Positions 21,054-29,123 of a stretch of DNA of 64,000 nucleotides are shown piece by piece (within the stretch, counting starts at the first letter, position 1; each line of letters begins with the position of its first letter). The notes under the pieces were generated by a model, which searched no databases, was not told the DNA's origin, and worked only from the letters and a program-made list of their open reading frames with translations. The translations under genes were made by a program, and so were the position numbers. Origin of the DNA: Christensenella timonensis. GTDB lineage: Bacteria > Bacillota > Clostridia > Christensenellales > Christensenellaceae. The stretch is from positions 558,001 through 622,000 of the forward strand of contig NZ_FLKP01000002.1 in NCBI RefSeq assembly GCF_900087015.1, read 5' to 3'.

Positions 21054-21542
21054 ATGAGAAAATTAGGCAGACCGTCTGACCAGAGAAGAGCGATGCTCAG
21101 GGGGCTCGTTACGTCCCTCATCTGGAACGGCAGGATAGAAACAACGATGATGCGTGCGAAAGAAACGCAGAGAATCGCTGAAAAGCTGATCACAAAAGCG
21201 ATCCACGTATACGACAATACGGTCGAAGTGGAAAAAACGGTGGACGGCAGCAAGACGAAAATCACGAACGATTCCCCGGAAAAGCTCGCTACAAGACGTA
21301 TTTTGATGAAGTATCTGTATGATTTCCCGGAAGCAAAGCAGGAAAAGGAAAGCAAATACGACTACAAAAAGCGCACAGGCGATGTGAAAAGCCCGGTGAT
21401 CGAGAAATTGTTCCGCGAAGTTGCGCCCAAATATGCGCAGCGTGCAAAGGACAAGGGACAGGGCGGCGGATATTCGCGCATTATCAAAAAAGGACCGAGA
21501 CGCGGAGACGCGGCTGAAGTTGTTATCCTCGAATTGGTATAA
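21054..21542 (+). CDS. rplQ: 50S ribosomal protein L17, extended
   Basis: 162 residues, about 40 longer than the common form. The family core [18 protein letters not shown] is normal. Extra sequence occupies the middle to C-terminal part ([20 protein letters not shown] and around), and the usual C-terminal motif [16 protein letters not shown] is kept. Last gene of the alpha segment. Confidence 0.95.
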   Translation: MRKLGRPSDQRRAMLRGLVTSLIWNGRIETTMMRAKETQRIAEKLITKAIHVYDNTVEVEKTVDGSKTKITNDSPEKLATRRILMKYLYDFPEAKQEKESKYDYKKRTGDVKSPVIEKLFREVAPKYAQRAKDKGQGGGYSRIIKKGPRRGDAAEVVILELV

Positions 21543-21632
21543 CGGCATCGCGCGGTTTTAACAGGGAATGAAAAGGGGAGGAACGGGCGAAATCACTGCT
21601 GTTCCTTCTTTCTGTTATCAGGAAATGTATTT

Positions 21633-22487
21633 ATGCAAAACGTGATCGAAGCGGAAAATTTAAGATATGCCTATCCCGTGCCGGAAGCCGGTGAGGGGGA
21701 AACGCCAAAGCCGGCAAAATTTGCACTCAATGGCATTTCCCTTACGGTAGGGCAGGGCGAATTTGTTGCGGTGCTCGGGCATAACGGCAGCGGAAAATCG
21801 ACGTTTGCCAAACATATCAATGTGCTGCTGCGTGCGCAGGAGGGCAGGCTCCTTGTGGTGGGGCTCGATGTGGAAAATGAAGAGAACCTCTGGGAGATCC
21901 GCAGCCATGCGGGAATGGTGTTCCAGAACCCGGACAACCAGATCGTTTCGACGATCGTGGAGGAAGACGTTGCTTTCGGGCCGGAAAACCTGGGCGTACC
22001 GCAAAAAGAGATCGCCCCCCGCGTATACGAAGCGCTGGGCGCGGTCGGTATGCGCGGGTTTGAAAAGCGGGCGCCGCACATGCTTTCCGGCGGGCAGAAA
22101 CAGCGGATCGCTATCGCGGGCGTGCTGGCCATGCACCCGGATGTGATCGTGTTTGACGAACCGACCGCCATGCTTGACCCGCAGGGCAGGCGCGAAGTCA
22201 TGGATACCATCCGTTTTTTAAACAAAGAACAGGGGAAATCCGTCGTGCTCATTACGCATTATATGGAAGAGGCTTCCGAAGCGGACAGGGTATTTATCAT
22301 GACGGACGGAAGGATTACGGACGAAGGAACGCCGCGTGAGGTGTTTTCCCATCAGGATAAGCTGGATGAAGCCGGGCTGCTGCCGCCGCTGGCAACGCAG
22401 GTGTATCAGGAGCTGAAGGAAAAAGGGATGGATATCGGTCAGTGCCCGGTGACACTCGAAGAATTGGTGGAGGCCTTATGCCGGTAG
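21633..22487 (+). CDS. ecfA1: ECF transporter ATPase A1
   Basis: 284 residues. ABC ATPase of the energy-coupling factor module that powers vitamin and metal S components. Walker A GHNGSGKST (49-57), Q-loop QNPDNQIV, signature LSGGQKQR and Walker B VIVFDEPT are intact. A hairpin with an interrupted U-run (about 21570-21605) lies between rplQ and this gene and may be a weak terminator. Overlaps ecfA2 by 10 bp. Confidence 0.95.
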   Translation: MQNVIEAENLRYAYPVPEAGEGETPKPAKFALNGISLTVGQGEFVAVLGHNGSGKSTFAKHINVLLRAQEGRLLVVGLDVENEENLWEIRSHAGMVFQNPDNQIVSTIVEEDVAFGPENLGVPQKEIAPRVYEALGAVGMRGFEKRAPHMLSGGQKQRIAIAGVLAMHPDVIVFDEPTAMLDPQGRREVMDTIRFLNKEQGKSVVLITHYMEEASEADRVFIMTDGRITDEGTPREVFSHQDKLDEAGLLPPLATQVYQELKEKGMDIGQCPVTLEELVEALCR

Positions 22488-23335
22488 AATTGAAAAATCT
22501 AGGCTACTCTTATATGCCGGGCTCGCCCTTTGAGGTGCGAGCTTTAAAAGACATCAGTTTGCGTATTGAAGACGGGGAATTCGTGGGGATCATCGGACAT
22601 ACGGGTTGTGGCAAGTCGACGCTGATCCAACAGATGGCAGGGCTCCTGACGCCCTCTGAAGGAGTCGTGGAAGTAGACGGGGAAGATATCAATGCCTCCG
22701 GCTACGACCGTAAAAAGCTGCGCAGTACGCTGGGCGTGGTATTCCAGTATCCTGAATACCAGCTGTTTGAGGAAACGGTGGGCAAGGACGTGGCCTTTGG
22801 CCCGCACAAGGCGGGCATGGACGAAGAAGATGTCAGGAAGTGCGTGGACGACGCCCTTAAGTTGATGGACTTTGACCCGGAAAAAATACGCGACGTATCG
22901 CCGTTTGATTTGTCGGGCGGACAGAAGCGCAAGGTAGCGATCGCGGGCGTGCTGGCGACGAAACCGCGTATCCTGATTCTGGACGAGCCGATCGCCGGGC
23001 TCGATCCCATCGGCAGGGAACAGTTCATGCAGCTCGTGCGCAGGCTCAACGCGCAGGGCACGACCATCGTCATGATTTCGCACAATATGGATGGACTCGC
23101 GGATTACGCGACGCGCATCATTGCCATGGATCACGGAGCGGTCTATATGGACGGTACGCCAAAGGAAGTCTTTGCGGATATCGGGAAGCTCCGGGCTGTC
23201 GGCTTGGACGCGAGCGAGGCGCGGCAGGCGGCTTACCTTTTGAAGCAGTGCGGGTGGGATATCCCGGACGACATCATTACCAGGGATGAACTGGTCGACT
23301 TTATCGCAACACATTATAAAGAGGACGGCAGATGA
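22478..23335 (+). CDS. ecfA2: ECF transporter ATPase A2
   Basis: 285 residues from the ATG at 22478, preferred over a longer frame because GGTGGAGG precedes it and the protein then begins MPVELKNLGYSY. Walker A GHTGCGKST, Q-loop FQYPEYQLFEE, signature LSGGQKRK, Walker B ILILDEPIAGLDP. It pairs with EcfA1. Overlaps ecfT by four bases (ATGA). Confidence 0.95.
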   Translation: MPVELKNLGYSYMPGSPFEVRALKDISLRIEDGEFVGIIGHTGCGKSTLIQQMAGLLTPSEGVVEVDGEDINASGYDRKKLRSTLGVVFQYPEYQLFEETVGKDVAFGPHKAGMDEEDVRKCVDDALKLMDFDPEKIRDVSPFDLSGGQKRKVAIAGVLATKPRILILDEPIAGLDPIGREQFMQLVRRLNAQGTTIVMISHNMDGLADYATRIIAMDHGAVYMDGTPKEVFADIGKLRAVGLDASEARQAAYLLKQCGWDIPDDIITRDELVDFIATHYKEDGR

Positions 23336-24135
23336 TCAAAAACATAACCTTGGGCCAGTACTTCCCGGGCAATACCATTGTCCACAGACTGGACCCGCGC
23401 ATGAAAATCATAATCGCGCTTTTGTTCCTGGTCGCCGTATTTGTGGTACGGGACTGGTGGGGTTTTTTGGCGCTTGGCGTTTTATTTATCGTGATTACCG
23501 TGCTCTCAAAGGTCGGTATGCGAACCATATTGCGGAGCATACGCCCGCTTTTGTTTATCATTATTTTTACATTCGTATTGAATATCCTGTTTTTTGCGCC
23601 GCAGGATCCTTCGCATATCCTCTGGCAGTGGGGGATCGTCAAAATATCGACAGACGGCATTGAAAAAGCGATATTTATCTCCATCCGGCTGATCCTGCTG
23701 ATTTTTGCGACCAGCCTGCTGACGCTTACAACGTCGCCCATGCAGCTTACGGACGGGCTGGAAAGCCTGCTCGGGCCGCTGAAAAAAATCAAATTCCCTG
23801 TGCACGAAATGGCGATGATGATGAGCATCGCGATGCGCTTTATCCCCACGCTGGTGGATGAAACGGATCGCATCATGAAAGCGCAGACAGCGCGCGGCGC
23901 GGAATTTGACAGCGGTAACCTGCTGAAAAAGGCGAAAAACATGATCCCGCTTTTGGTGCCGTTGTTTGTGGGCGCTTTCAAAAGGGCGGACGAGCTTGCC
24001 ATGGCCATGGAAAGCCGCTGTTACCACGGCGGCGAGGGCAGGACGCGTATGAAGGTACTGCACTTTGAAAGGACGGACTGGATCGCTGCCATCCTGATGT
24101 TTGCTTTGTGTATCGCGTTTATGATTTGGCTGTAA
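23332..24135 (+). CDS. ecfT: ECF transporter transmembrane subunit T
   Basis: 267 residues with about five to six hydrophobic segments. The cytoplasmic coupling helices carry the Ala-Arg-Gly motif in AQTARGAEFDSG and the second Arg motif in AMESRCYHGGEG, which dock on the two ATPases. It forms the shared module with EcfA1/A2; no S component lies in the window, as expected for a group II system. Confidence 0.95.
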   Translation: MIKNITLGQYFPGNTIVHRLDPRMKIIIALLFLVAVFVVRDWWGFLALGVLFIVITVLSKVGMRTILRSIRPLLFIIIFTFVLNILFFAPQDPSHILWQWGIVKISTDGIEKAIFISIRLILLIFATSLLTLTTSPMQLTDGLESLLGPLKKIKFPVHEMAMMMSIAMRFIPTLVDETDRIMKAQTARGAEFDSGNLLKKAKNMIPLLVPLFVGAFKRADELAMAMESRCYHGGEGRTRMKVLHFERTDWIAAILMFALCIAFMIWL

Positions 24136-24159
24136 CAAAGGCAGTAAGGGAGAAAAACA

Positions 24160-24894
24160 TTGCGTATCGCTTTGGTGATCGAATATGACGGCACGAATTA
24201 TTGCGGCTGGCAGATACAAAAAAACGGCGTCAGCGTCCAACAGAAACTGGAGGAAGCCTTGCTTGCCACGCTGGGGACAAAGACGGCGGTACATGGTTCT
24301 GGGCGCACCGATGCGGGTGTACATGCCTTAGGACAGGTGGCGCATTTTGATGCGCAGACAGATATCCCGGCAGACAAGTTTTTTTACGTGCTGAACGATG
24401 TGCTGCCGGACGATATCCGCATCATGCGGTCATATGAAGCGGCGGACGATTTCCATGCGCGTTTTTGCGCAAAGGGCAAGCATTACCGCTATGTGATCCG
24501 AAACGCGCGCGCAAAAGGGGCGCTGAGCCGGTTATACAGTATGTTTGTACCAGTGCCGCTTGATTTGGAGCGCATGAAGCAGGCGGCGCAGTATATGGAA
24601 GGCACGCATGATTTTTCCGCATTCTGCGCAGCGGGCACGGACATCAAGGGAACGGTACGCACGGTAAACGAAGTGAGGCTTTGCCGCGACGGCGAATATA
24701 TTTACATTGACGTAAAGGGGAGCGGATTTTTATACAATATGGTGCGTATCATGGCGGGTACGCTGATCGCGGTCGGCAAGGGCAAGATGGAGCCGGGCGA
24801 GGTAAAAGAGGCGATTGACAAAAAGGACAGGACGCTTGCGGGAGCAACGGCACAGGCGCAGGGATTGTTTTTGGTGGAAGTATATTATGGGTGA
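24160..24894 (+). CDS. truA: tRNA pseudouridine(38-40) synthase
   Basis: 244 residues from a TTG start. Modifies U38-U40 in the anticodon arm. The catalytic aspartate is D51 in GSGRTDAGVHALGQ. ECF-truA-rplM-rpsI order is conserved in Firmicutes. The last 8 bp overlap the next gene. Confidence 0.95.
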   Translation: MRIALVIEYDGTNYCGWQIQKNGVSVQQKLEEALLATLGTKTAVHGSGRTDAGVHALGQVAHFDAQTDIPADKFFYVLNDVLPDDIRIMRSYEAADDFHARFCAKGKHYRYVIRNARAKGALSRLYSMFVPVPLDLERMKQAAQYMEGTHDFSAFCAAGTDIKGTVRTVNEVRLCRDGEYIYIDVKGSGFLYNMVRIMAGTLIAVGKGKMEPGEVKEAIDKKDRTLAGATAQAQGLFLVEVYYG

Positions 24895-25378
24895 AACGTT
24901 GGATATCAGGAAATACGGGCCGCGGGATATTCCGCAGATGACAGAGCTGTGGAACAGTGTCGTAGCTGCGGGAAACGCGTTTCCGCAGGAAGAGGAGATG
25001 AGCGAGCAGCAGGCTGCGGCGTTTTTTGCCGCACAATCTTTTGCGGGCGTTGCCGTCCGCCGCGGGGAGGTCGTGGGCCTGTACATCCTGCATCCGAATA
25101 ATATCGGCAGGTGCGGACATATTTCCAATGCTTCCTATGCGGTAAAGGAAGGCTGCCGGGGCATGCGGATCGGCGAGCAGCTTGTCAGGGACAGTATCGT
25201 CCGCGGAAAAGAGCTGGGATTCCAGATCCTGCAGTTCAACGCCGTGGTGGCGGACAATACTGCAGCGATCGCGCTTTATGAGCGGATCGGCTTTGAGCGG
25301 ATCGGCATGGTGCGCGGCGGATTCCGTGACAAAGAAGGGATATACCAAGACATCGTCCTGTTTTATATTGAACTGTAA
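24887..25378 (+). CDS. GNAT family N-acetyltransferase
   Basis: 163 residues from the ATG at 24887, inside the end of truA. The acetyl-CoA loop is CRGMRIGEQLVRDS (motif R-x-x-G-x-G/A), followed by LQFNAVVADNTAAIALYERIGFERIG, the typical GNAT C-terminal half. The substrate is unknown. Its insertion between truA and rplM and its coupling to truA raise the idea of a ribosome- or tRNA-related target, but that is inference. Confidence 0.88.
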   Translation: MGETLDIRKYGPRDIPQMTELWNSVVAAGNAFPQEEEMSEQQAAAFFAAQSFAGVAVRRGEVVGLYILHPNNIGRCGHISNASYAVKEGCRGMRIGEQLVRDSIVRGKELGFQILQFNAVVADNTAAIALYERIGFERIGMVRGGFRDKEGIYQDIVLFYIEL

Positions 25379-25421
25379 CATGCCGTATGCGCGTTTCAAA
25401 CGTTGTTTTTAATCAAAATAC

Positions 25422-25450
25422 TTGACAACTGCGCGTGTTTTCAGTAAAAT
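25422..25450 (+). promoter_or_regulatory. Promoter of rplM-rpsI
   Basis: TTGACA (25422-25427), 17-bp spacer, TAAAAT (25445-25450). Confidence 0.8.
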
Positions 25451-25589
25451 ATTCAATGCGCCTATATGCACAATTAGCCCTGTGTATGCGCAAAAGCGGC
25501 GGATTTTGCCGCAGGACTTGGGACATCCTGCAGGCGGGAGAGGCTGCGCACCAATGAAAAATATGGATATACCATGGGAGGAAAGCCTA
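25451..25589 (+). promoter_or_regulatory. Structured 5' leader of rplM (L13-leader-like)
   Basis: About 135 nt between promoter and rplM. Stems are TGCGC.../...GCGCA (25457-25461 with 25488-25492) closing a CACA/TGTG helix, GCGGC/GCCGC (25496-25512) and GCAGGA/TCCTGC (25511-25516 with 25526-25531); the last two share two bases and cannot both form fully. Position and size fit the L13 leader known in Firmicutes, where L13 is thought to control its own synthesis. Assignment rests on context, not on a covariance match. Confidence 0.5.
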
Positions 25590-26018
25590 ATGAAAACATA
25601 TATGGCGAAACCCGGTGAAGTGCAGCAGAAGTGGTATGTTGTCGATGCCAAGGGACAGGTATTCGGCAGGCTCGCAAGCAAAGTTGCGAGTATTCTCCAC
25701 GGCAAAAACAAACCGGAATTTACCCCGCATGTTGATACCGGCGATTTTGTAATCGTCATCAACGCGGATCAGGTAGTATTTACAGGAAAGAAGCTGGAAC
25801 AGAAATTATACCGCAGCCATTCGGGATACCCGGGTGGACTCAAGGAAACGCCTTACAAGGAACTGATGGAAAAGAAACCGGAATTTGCCTTGTACGAAGC
25901 GGTAAGGAGAATGCTTCCTAAAAACAGGCTGGGCAGGAAGATGCTCAAGAAATTACGCGTTTACAAGGGTGCGGAGCATGACCATGCGGCTCAGAAACCC
26001 GAAGTAATCGAGCTGTAA
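25590..26018 (+). CDS. rplM: 50S ribosomal protein L13
   Basis: 142 residues beginning [20 protein letters not shown], the family start. The frame is open 56 codons upstream, but that stretch is the leader; GGGAGGAAAG before 25590 sets the start. Contains LGRLAS-like [12 protein letters not shown] and [15 protein letters not shown]. Confidence 0.97.
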   Translation: MKTYMAKPGEVQQKWYVVDAKGQVFGRLASKVASILHGKNKPEFTPHVDTGDFVIVINADQVVFTGKKLEQKLYRSHSGYPGGLKETPYKELMEKKPEFALYEAVRRMLPKNRLGRKMLKKLRVYKGAEHDHAAQKPEVIEL

Positions 26019-26034
26019 GGGAGGGAGCAAAAAG

Positions 26035-26430
26035 ATGGCAAAGAAAGAACAGTTCTTAGGAACAGGTAGAAGGAAAAAATCTATCGCCAGAGTCCGCATT
26101 ATGGCAGGCAAAGGCGGTATCACTGTCAATAAAAGAGACCTCGAAGAGTATTTCGGTTATGAAACACTGAAAATGCTGGTGCGTTCTCCGCTCGTGCTTA
26201 CGGAAACGATGGGAAACTATGATGTGTTCGTAAACGTAAAGGGCGGCGGCTATACCGGCCAGGCAGGCGCGATCCGTCACGGTATTGCCCGGGCGCTGAT
26301 CAAAGCGGAGCCTGAGCTGCGCGGCGCGCTCAAAGCGGCAGGCTTCTTGACGCGTGACCCGAGAATGAAGGAAAGAAAGAAATACGGCCTGAAGGCTGCA
26401 CGTCGTGCTCCGCAGTTCTCCAAGCGTTAA
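26035..26430 (+). CDS. rpsI: 30S ribosomal protein S9
   Basis: 131 residues, [19 protein letters not shown] at the N-terminus and the invariant tail [14 protein letters not shown], whose last Arg reaches the P-site tRNA. GGGAGGGAG precedes the ATG. Confidence 0.98.
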   Translation: MAKKEQFLGTGRRKKSIARVRIMAGKGGITVNKRDLEEYFGYETLKMLVRSPLVLTETMGNYDVFVNVKGGGYTGQAGAIRHGIARALIKAEPELRGALKAAGFLTRDPRMKERKKYGLKAARRAPQFSKR

Positions 26431-26450
26431 AAAAGTATTTTATCAAAAAG

Positions 26451-26485
26451 ACACCCGCGAACCGTTATGGCTCGCGGGTTTTTTG
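26451..26485 (+). terminator. Terminator after rpsI
   Basis: Perfect 8-bp stem ACCCGCGA/TCGCGGGT (26453-26460 and 26472-26479) followed by a T-run; A-rich left flank allows use by the convergent ttcA-like gene as well. Confidence 0.85.
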
Positions 26486-26498
26486 TATCGTGAAAATC

Positions 26499-27227
26499 TT
26501 AATATCCTGAAAAATCCTTGTCCCACAGATTATAGGTTTGTGTGCTCTTGATGGCGTTTAACATATTGTCCGCCACCGCTGGGTAAAGGGTGTTCAAATA
26601 CTTTACGATGTCTTTGGCCTGCTCCCGCTTTGTCGAAAAATCAATGGGGCAGGGGTTTTTGGCAATGGGGATGCCTGCGCGCCGGACTGCGGAGAGGATA
26701 TCCTGTTCGCGCAAAAGCACGAACGGGCGCAAAAGCGTGATATCGCGCCGGGACATATAGGATTTGGGGGAAAAGGTATTCATGCGTCCCTCGTACATGA
26801 GGCTTAAAAGCAACGTCTCGATCACGTCGTCGCCATGGTGGGCGAAGGCCGCCTTGTTGCAGCCAAGCTTTTTGGCATTTTCGTAAAACGCACCCTTGCG
26901 CATTTTGGCGCACAGGGAACACGGATTTTTCTCTTTGCGGATATCGAAAACGATCTCGGAAATATTGGTTTTGACGATGGTGAGCGGGACGTTAAGACCA
27001 TCCGCATAGCCCTGCATGACCTCCGTCGCATAGTTGCCGAAGCCGAGGTCGATGGTGACGGCGCACAGGCCGTACTCTTTTTTGGCATATTTCTGGTATA
27101 GCTTCAAAGCATACAGCAACAACATCGAATCCTTACCGCCGGACAATCCGACAGCGATCCGATCGCCCGGACGGATCATTGAAAACTGTTCATCTGCGCG
27201 GCGCAGGGCGCCTAAAATTTTTTTCAT
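26499..27227 (-). CDS. TtcA-like PP-loop tRNA thiolase
   Basis: 242 residues. N-type ATP pyrophosphatase with PP-loop SGGKDS (29-34). Cysteines C103 and C106 (CSLC) plus C192 (NPCP) are the three ligands expected for a [4Fe-4S] cluster in TtcA enzymes, which make 2-thiocytidine at tRNA position 32. The motif HHGDDVIETLLLSL is also typical. The family assignment is firm; the exact thiolated base is inferred. Convergent with rpsI, divergent from the next gene. Confidence 0.85.
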   Translation of the reverse strand: MKKILGALRRADEQFSMIRPGDRIAVGLSGGKDSMLLLYALKLYQKYAKKEYGLCAVTIDLGFGNYATEVMQGYADGLNVPLTIVKTNISEIVFDIRKEKNPCSLCAKMRKGAFYENAKKLGCNKAAFAHHGDDVIETLLLSLMYEGRMNTFSPKSYMSRRDITLLRPFVLLREQDILSAVRRAGIPIAKNPCPIDFSTKREQAKDIVKYLNTLYPAVADNMLNAIKSTQTYNLWDKDFSGY

Positions 27228-27272
27228 GCTTTTTGGATTTCCTTAAATATTTCTAAAATACAGCCGTTTTCA

Positions 27273-27301
27273 TTGAAATTATATCACAGATACAGTATTA
27301 T
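27273..27301 (+). promoter_or_regulatory. Promoter of the small export protein gene
   Basis: TTGAAA (27273-27278), 17-bp spacer, TATTAT (27296-27301). Confidence 0.7.
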
Positions 27302-27336
27302 TGTATTGTTTTAGAAAAGAAAAAGAGGTATTTTAC

Positions 27337-27825
27337 ATGGAGGCAGTGATTCCTGCAATCAGTTACTGGACGGTCTTCGGCACGTCGATCCTGCCGATCA
27401 TCGAGCTCAAGGGAGCGATCCCGCTCGGGCTCGGGCTGGGAGTCCCTTTCTGGACGACCTATATTCTTGCGTTGCTCGGTTCGTGTTTGCCGGCGCCGTT
27501 CATCGTTATTTTTATCGAACGTATCATCCGCTGGATGCAAAGAAGCAAGGTGAAGCTTTTCAACCGTTTTGCCAACTGGCTGATGGGTAAGGTGGAAAAA
27601 CACAAGGGCGGCATCGAAAAATACGGATACCTCGGCGTATTCATTTTCGTAGCGATCCCGCTGCCAGGTACAGGCGTATGGACAGGCTCGCTGATCGCAA
27701 GCGTATTGGGGCTAAAGCCCGCAAAGGCGATCCCGCTGGTGATCCTCGGCAACGTTGTAGCCGGCTTTATCATGCTCATGCTTTCGAGCATCTTTTTCCC
27801 GGGTATGGCGCCGTGGGCTTCGTAA
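27337..27825 (+). CDS. Small multidrug export family membrane protein
   Basis: 162 residues from the ATG at 27337 (GAGGT nine bases upstream). Four hydrophobic segments; the signature IIELKGAIPLGLGLG in the first loop and FIFVAIPLPGTGVWTGSLIAS in the middle match the COG2426/Sm_multidrug_ex family. The name is historical, and the transported compound is not known. The pseudo-repeated Pro-rich loops recall DedA-type re-entrant loops. Confidence 0.8.
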   Translation: MEAVIPAISYWTVFGTSILPIIELKGAIPLGLGLGVPFWTTYILALLGSCLPAPFIVIFIERIIRWMQRSKVKLFNRFANWLMGKVEKHKGGIEKYGYLGVFIFVAIPLPGTGVWTGSLIASVLGLKPAKAIPLVILGNVVAGFIMLMLSSIFFPGMAPWAS

Positions 27826-27840
27826 GCTCGTATGCAAATG

Positions 27841-27868
27841 AAAAACTGCACTCTGTGCAGTTTTTTTG
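27841..27868 (+). terminator. Terminator
   Basis: A/T-extended 10-bp stem AAAAACTGCA/TGCAGTTTTT (27841-27850 and 27856-27865), loop CTCTG, then further T. Confidence 0.85.
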
Positions 27869-27869
27869 A

Positions 27870-27898
27870 TTGAAAACAGCCGGCGTCTTTGCTATAAT
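27870..27898 (+). promoter_or_regulatory. Promoter of metK
   Basis: TTGAAA (27870-27875), 17-bp spacer, consensus TATAAT (27893-27898). The transcript would start about 45 nt before the ATG, leaving no room for a SAM riboswitch. Confidence 0.8.
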
Positions 27899-27950
27899 TA
27901 GTAATTAGTGAAATCATACATATTTATGTAAAATATATGGAGGAAATACA

Positions 27951-29123
27951 ATGAGAAGATTATTTACTTCGGAATCCGTAACAGAAGGACATCCGGATAA
28001 AGTATGCGACCAGATATCCGATTCCGTGTTGGACGCGATCCTGGCGCAGGACCCGAATGCGCGCGTAGCGTGTGAAACGGCAGTCAACACAGGCCTTGTG
28101 CTCGTCATGGGCGAGATCACGACAAACGCGTATGTGGACATCGCAAAGATCGCGCGCGAAACGATCAAACAGATCGGCTTTGACAAAGCGGATTACGGCT
28201 TTGACGGCGAGACATGCGGCGTGATCACATCCATCGACGAACAGTCGCCGGATATCGCCATGGGCGTTGATAAATCTTTGGAAGCAAAAGAGGATATCGA
28301 CGAAGACGAAAACGGCGCGGGCGACCAGGGTATGATGTTCGGGTATGCGTGCAACGAAACGCCGGCCTATATGCCGATGCCTATCTATCTTGCGCACGGG
28401 CTTTCCAGACGCCTGGCGGAAGTCAGAAAGAACGGCTCGCTCGATTACCTCCGTCCTGACGGCAAATCCCAGGTGACGGTGGAATACGACGAAAACTGGA
28501 AACCGCTCCGCGTGGACGCGATCGTCGTTTCCACACAGCATGACCCGGAAGCGACACAGGCGCAGATCAGGCGCGATATGATCGAGCAGGTCATCAACCC
28601 CATCATCCCGGCCGAGATGATGGACGACGATACCAAAATCTACATCAACCCGACCGGGCGTTTTGTCATCGGCGGGCCGAAGGGCGACAGCGGCCTTACG
28701 GGAAGAAAGATCATTGTTGATACATACGGCGGAATGGGACGCCACGGCGGCGGCGCATTTTCCGGGAAAGACCCGTCCAAGGTTGACAGGAGCGCTGCTT
28801 ATGCGGCACGCTATGTAGCGAAGAACGTTGTTGCGGCAGGACTTGCAGACCGCTGCGAGATCCAGCTTGCATACGCCATCGGCGTAGCGCGTCCGGTTTC
28901 CGTGTTTGTGGAAACGTTCGGCACAGGCAAAAAGCACAGCACGGAGATTGCAGACATCATAACGAAGCTGTTTGACCTTCGCCCGAGCGCGATCATCGAA
29001 AAGCTCCAATTAAAGCGCCCGATCTACAGGCAGACGGCTGCTTACGGGCACTTTGGCCGCGACGACCTCGATCTGCCGTGGGAGAAGCTTGATATGGTGG
29101 AGGCCATCAAGAAAGAGATTTGA
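27951..29123 (+). CDS. metK: S-adenosylmethionine synthetase
   Basis: 390 residues. Makes SAM from Met and [23 protein letters not shown] at the N-terminus, [12 protein letters not shown] in the substrate site and [19 protein letters not shown] in the C-terminal third are all canonical. TGGAGG precedes the ATG. The stop shares bases with the TTG start of recD2. Confidence 0.98.
   Translation: MRRLFTSESVTEGHPDKVCDQISDSVLDAILAQDPNARVACETAVNTGLVLVMGEITTNAYVDIAKIARETIKQIGFDKADYGFDGETCGVITSIDEQSPDIAMGVDKSLEAKEDIDEDENGAGDQGMMFGYACNETPAYMPMPIYLAHGLSRRLAEVRKNGSLDYLRPDGKSQVTVEYDENWKPLRVDAIVVSTQHDPEATQAQIRRDMIEQVINPIIPAEMMDDDTKIYINPTGRFVIGGPKGDSGLTGRKIIVDTYGGMGRHGGGAFSGKDPSKVDRSAAYAARYVAKNVVAAGLADRCEIQLAYAIGVARPVSVFVETFGTGKKHSTEIADIITKLFDLRPSAIIEKLQLKRPIYRQTAAYGHFGRDDLDLPWEKLDMVEAIKKEI

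Noticed and set aside
27868-27950. SAM riboswitch before metK
   Set aside because: Promoter-to-ATG distance leaves only about 45 nt of leader, too short for a SAM aptamer.
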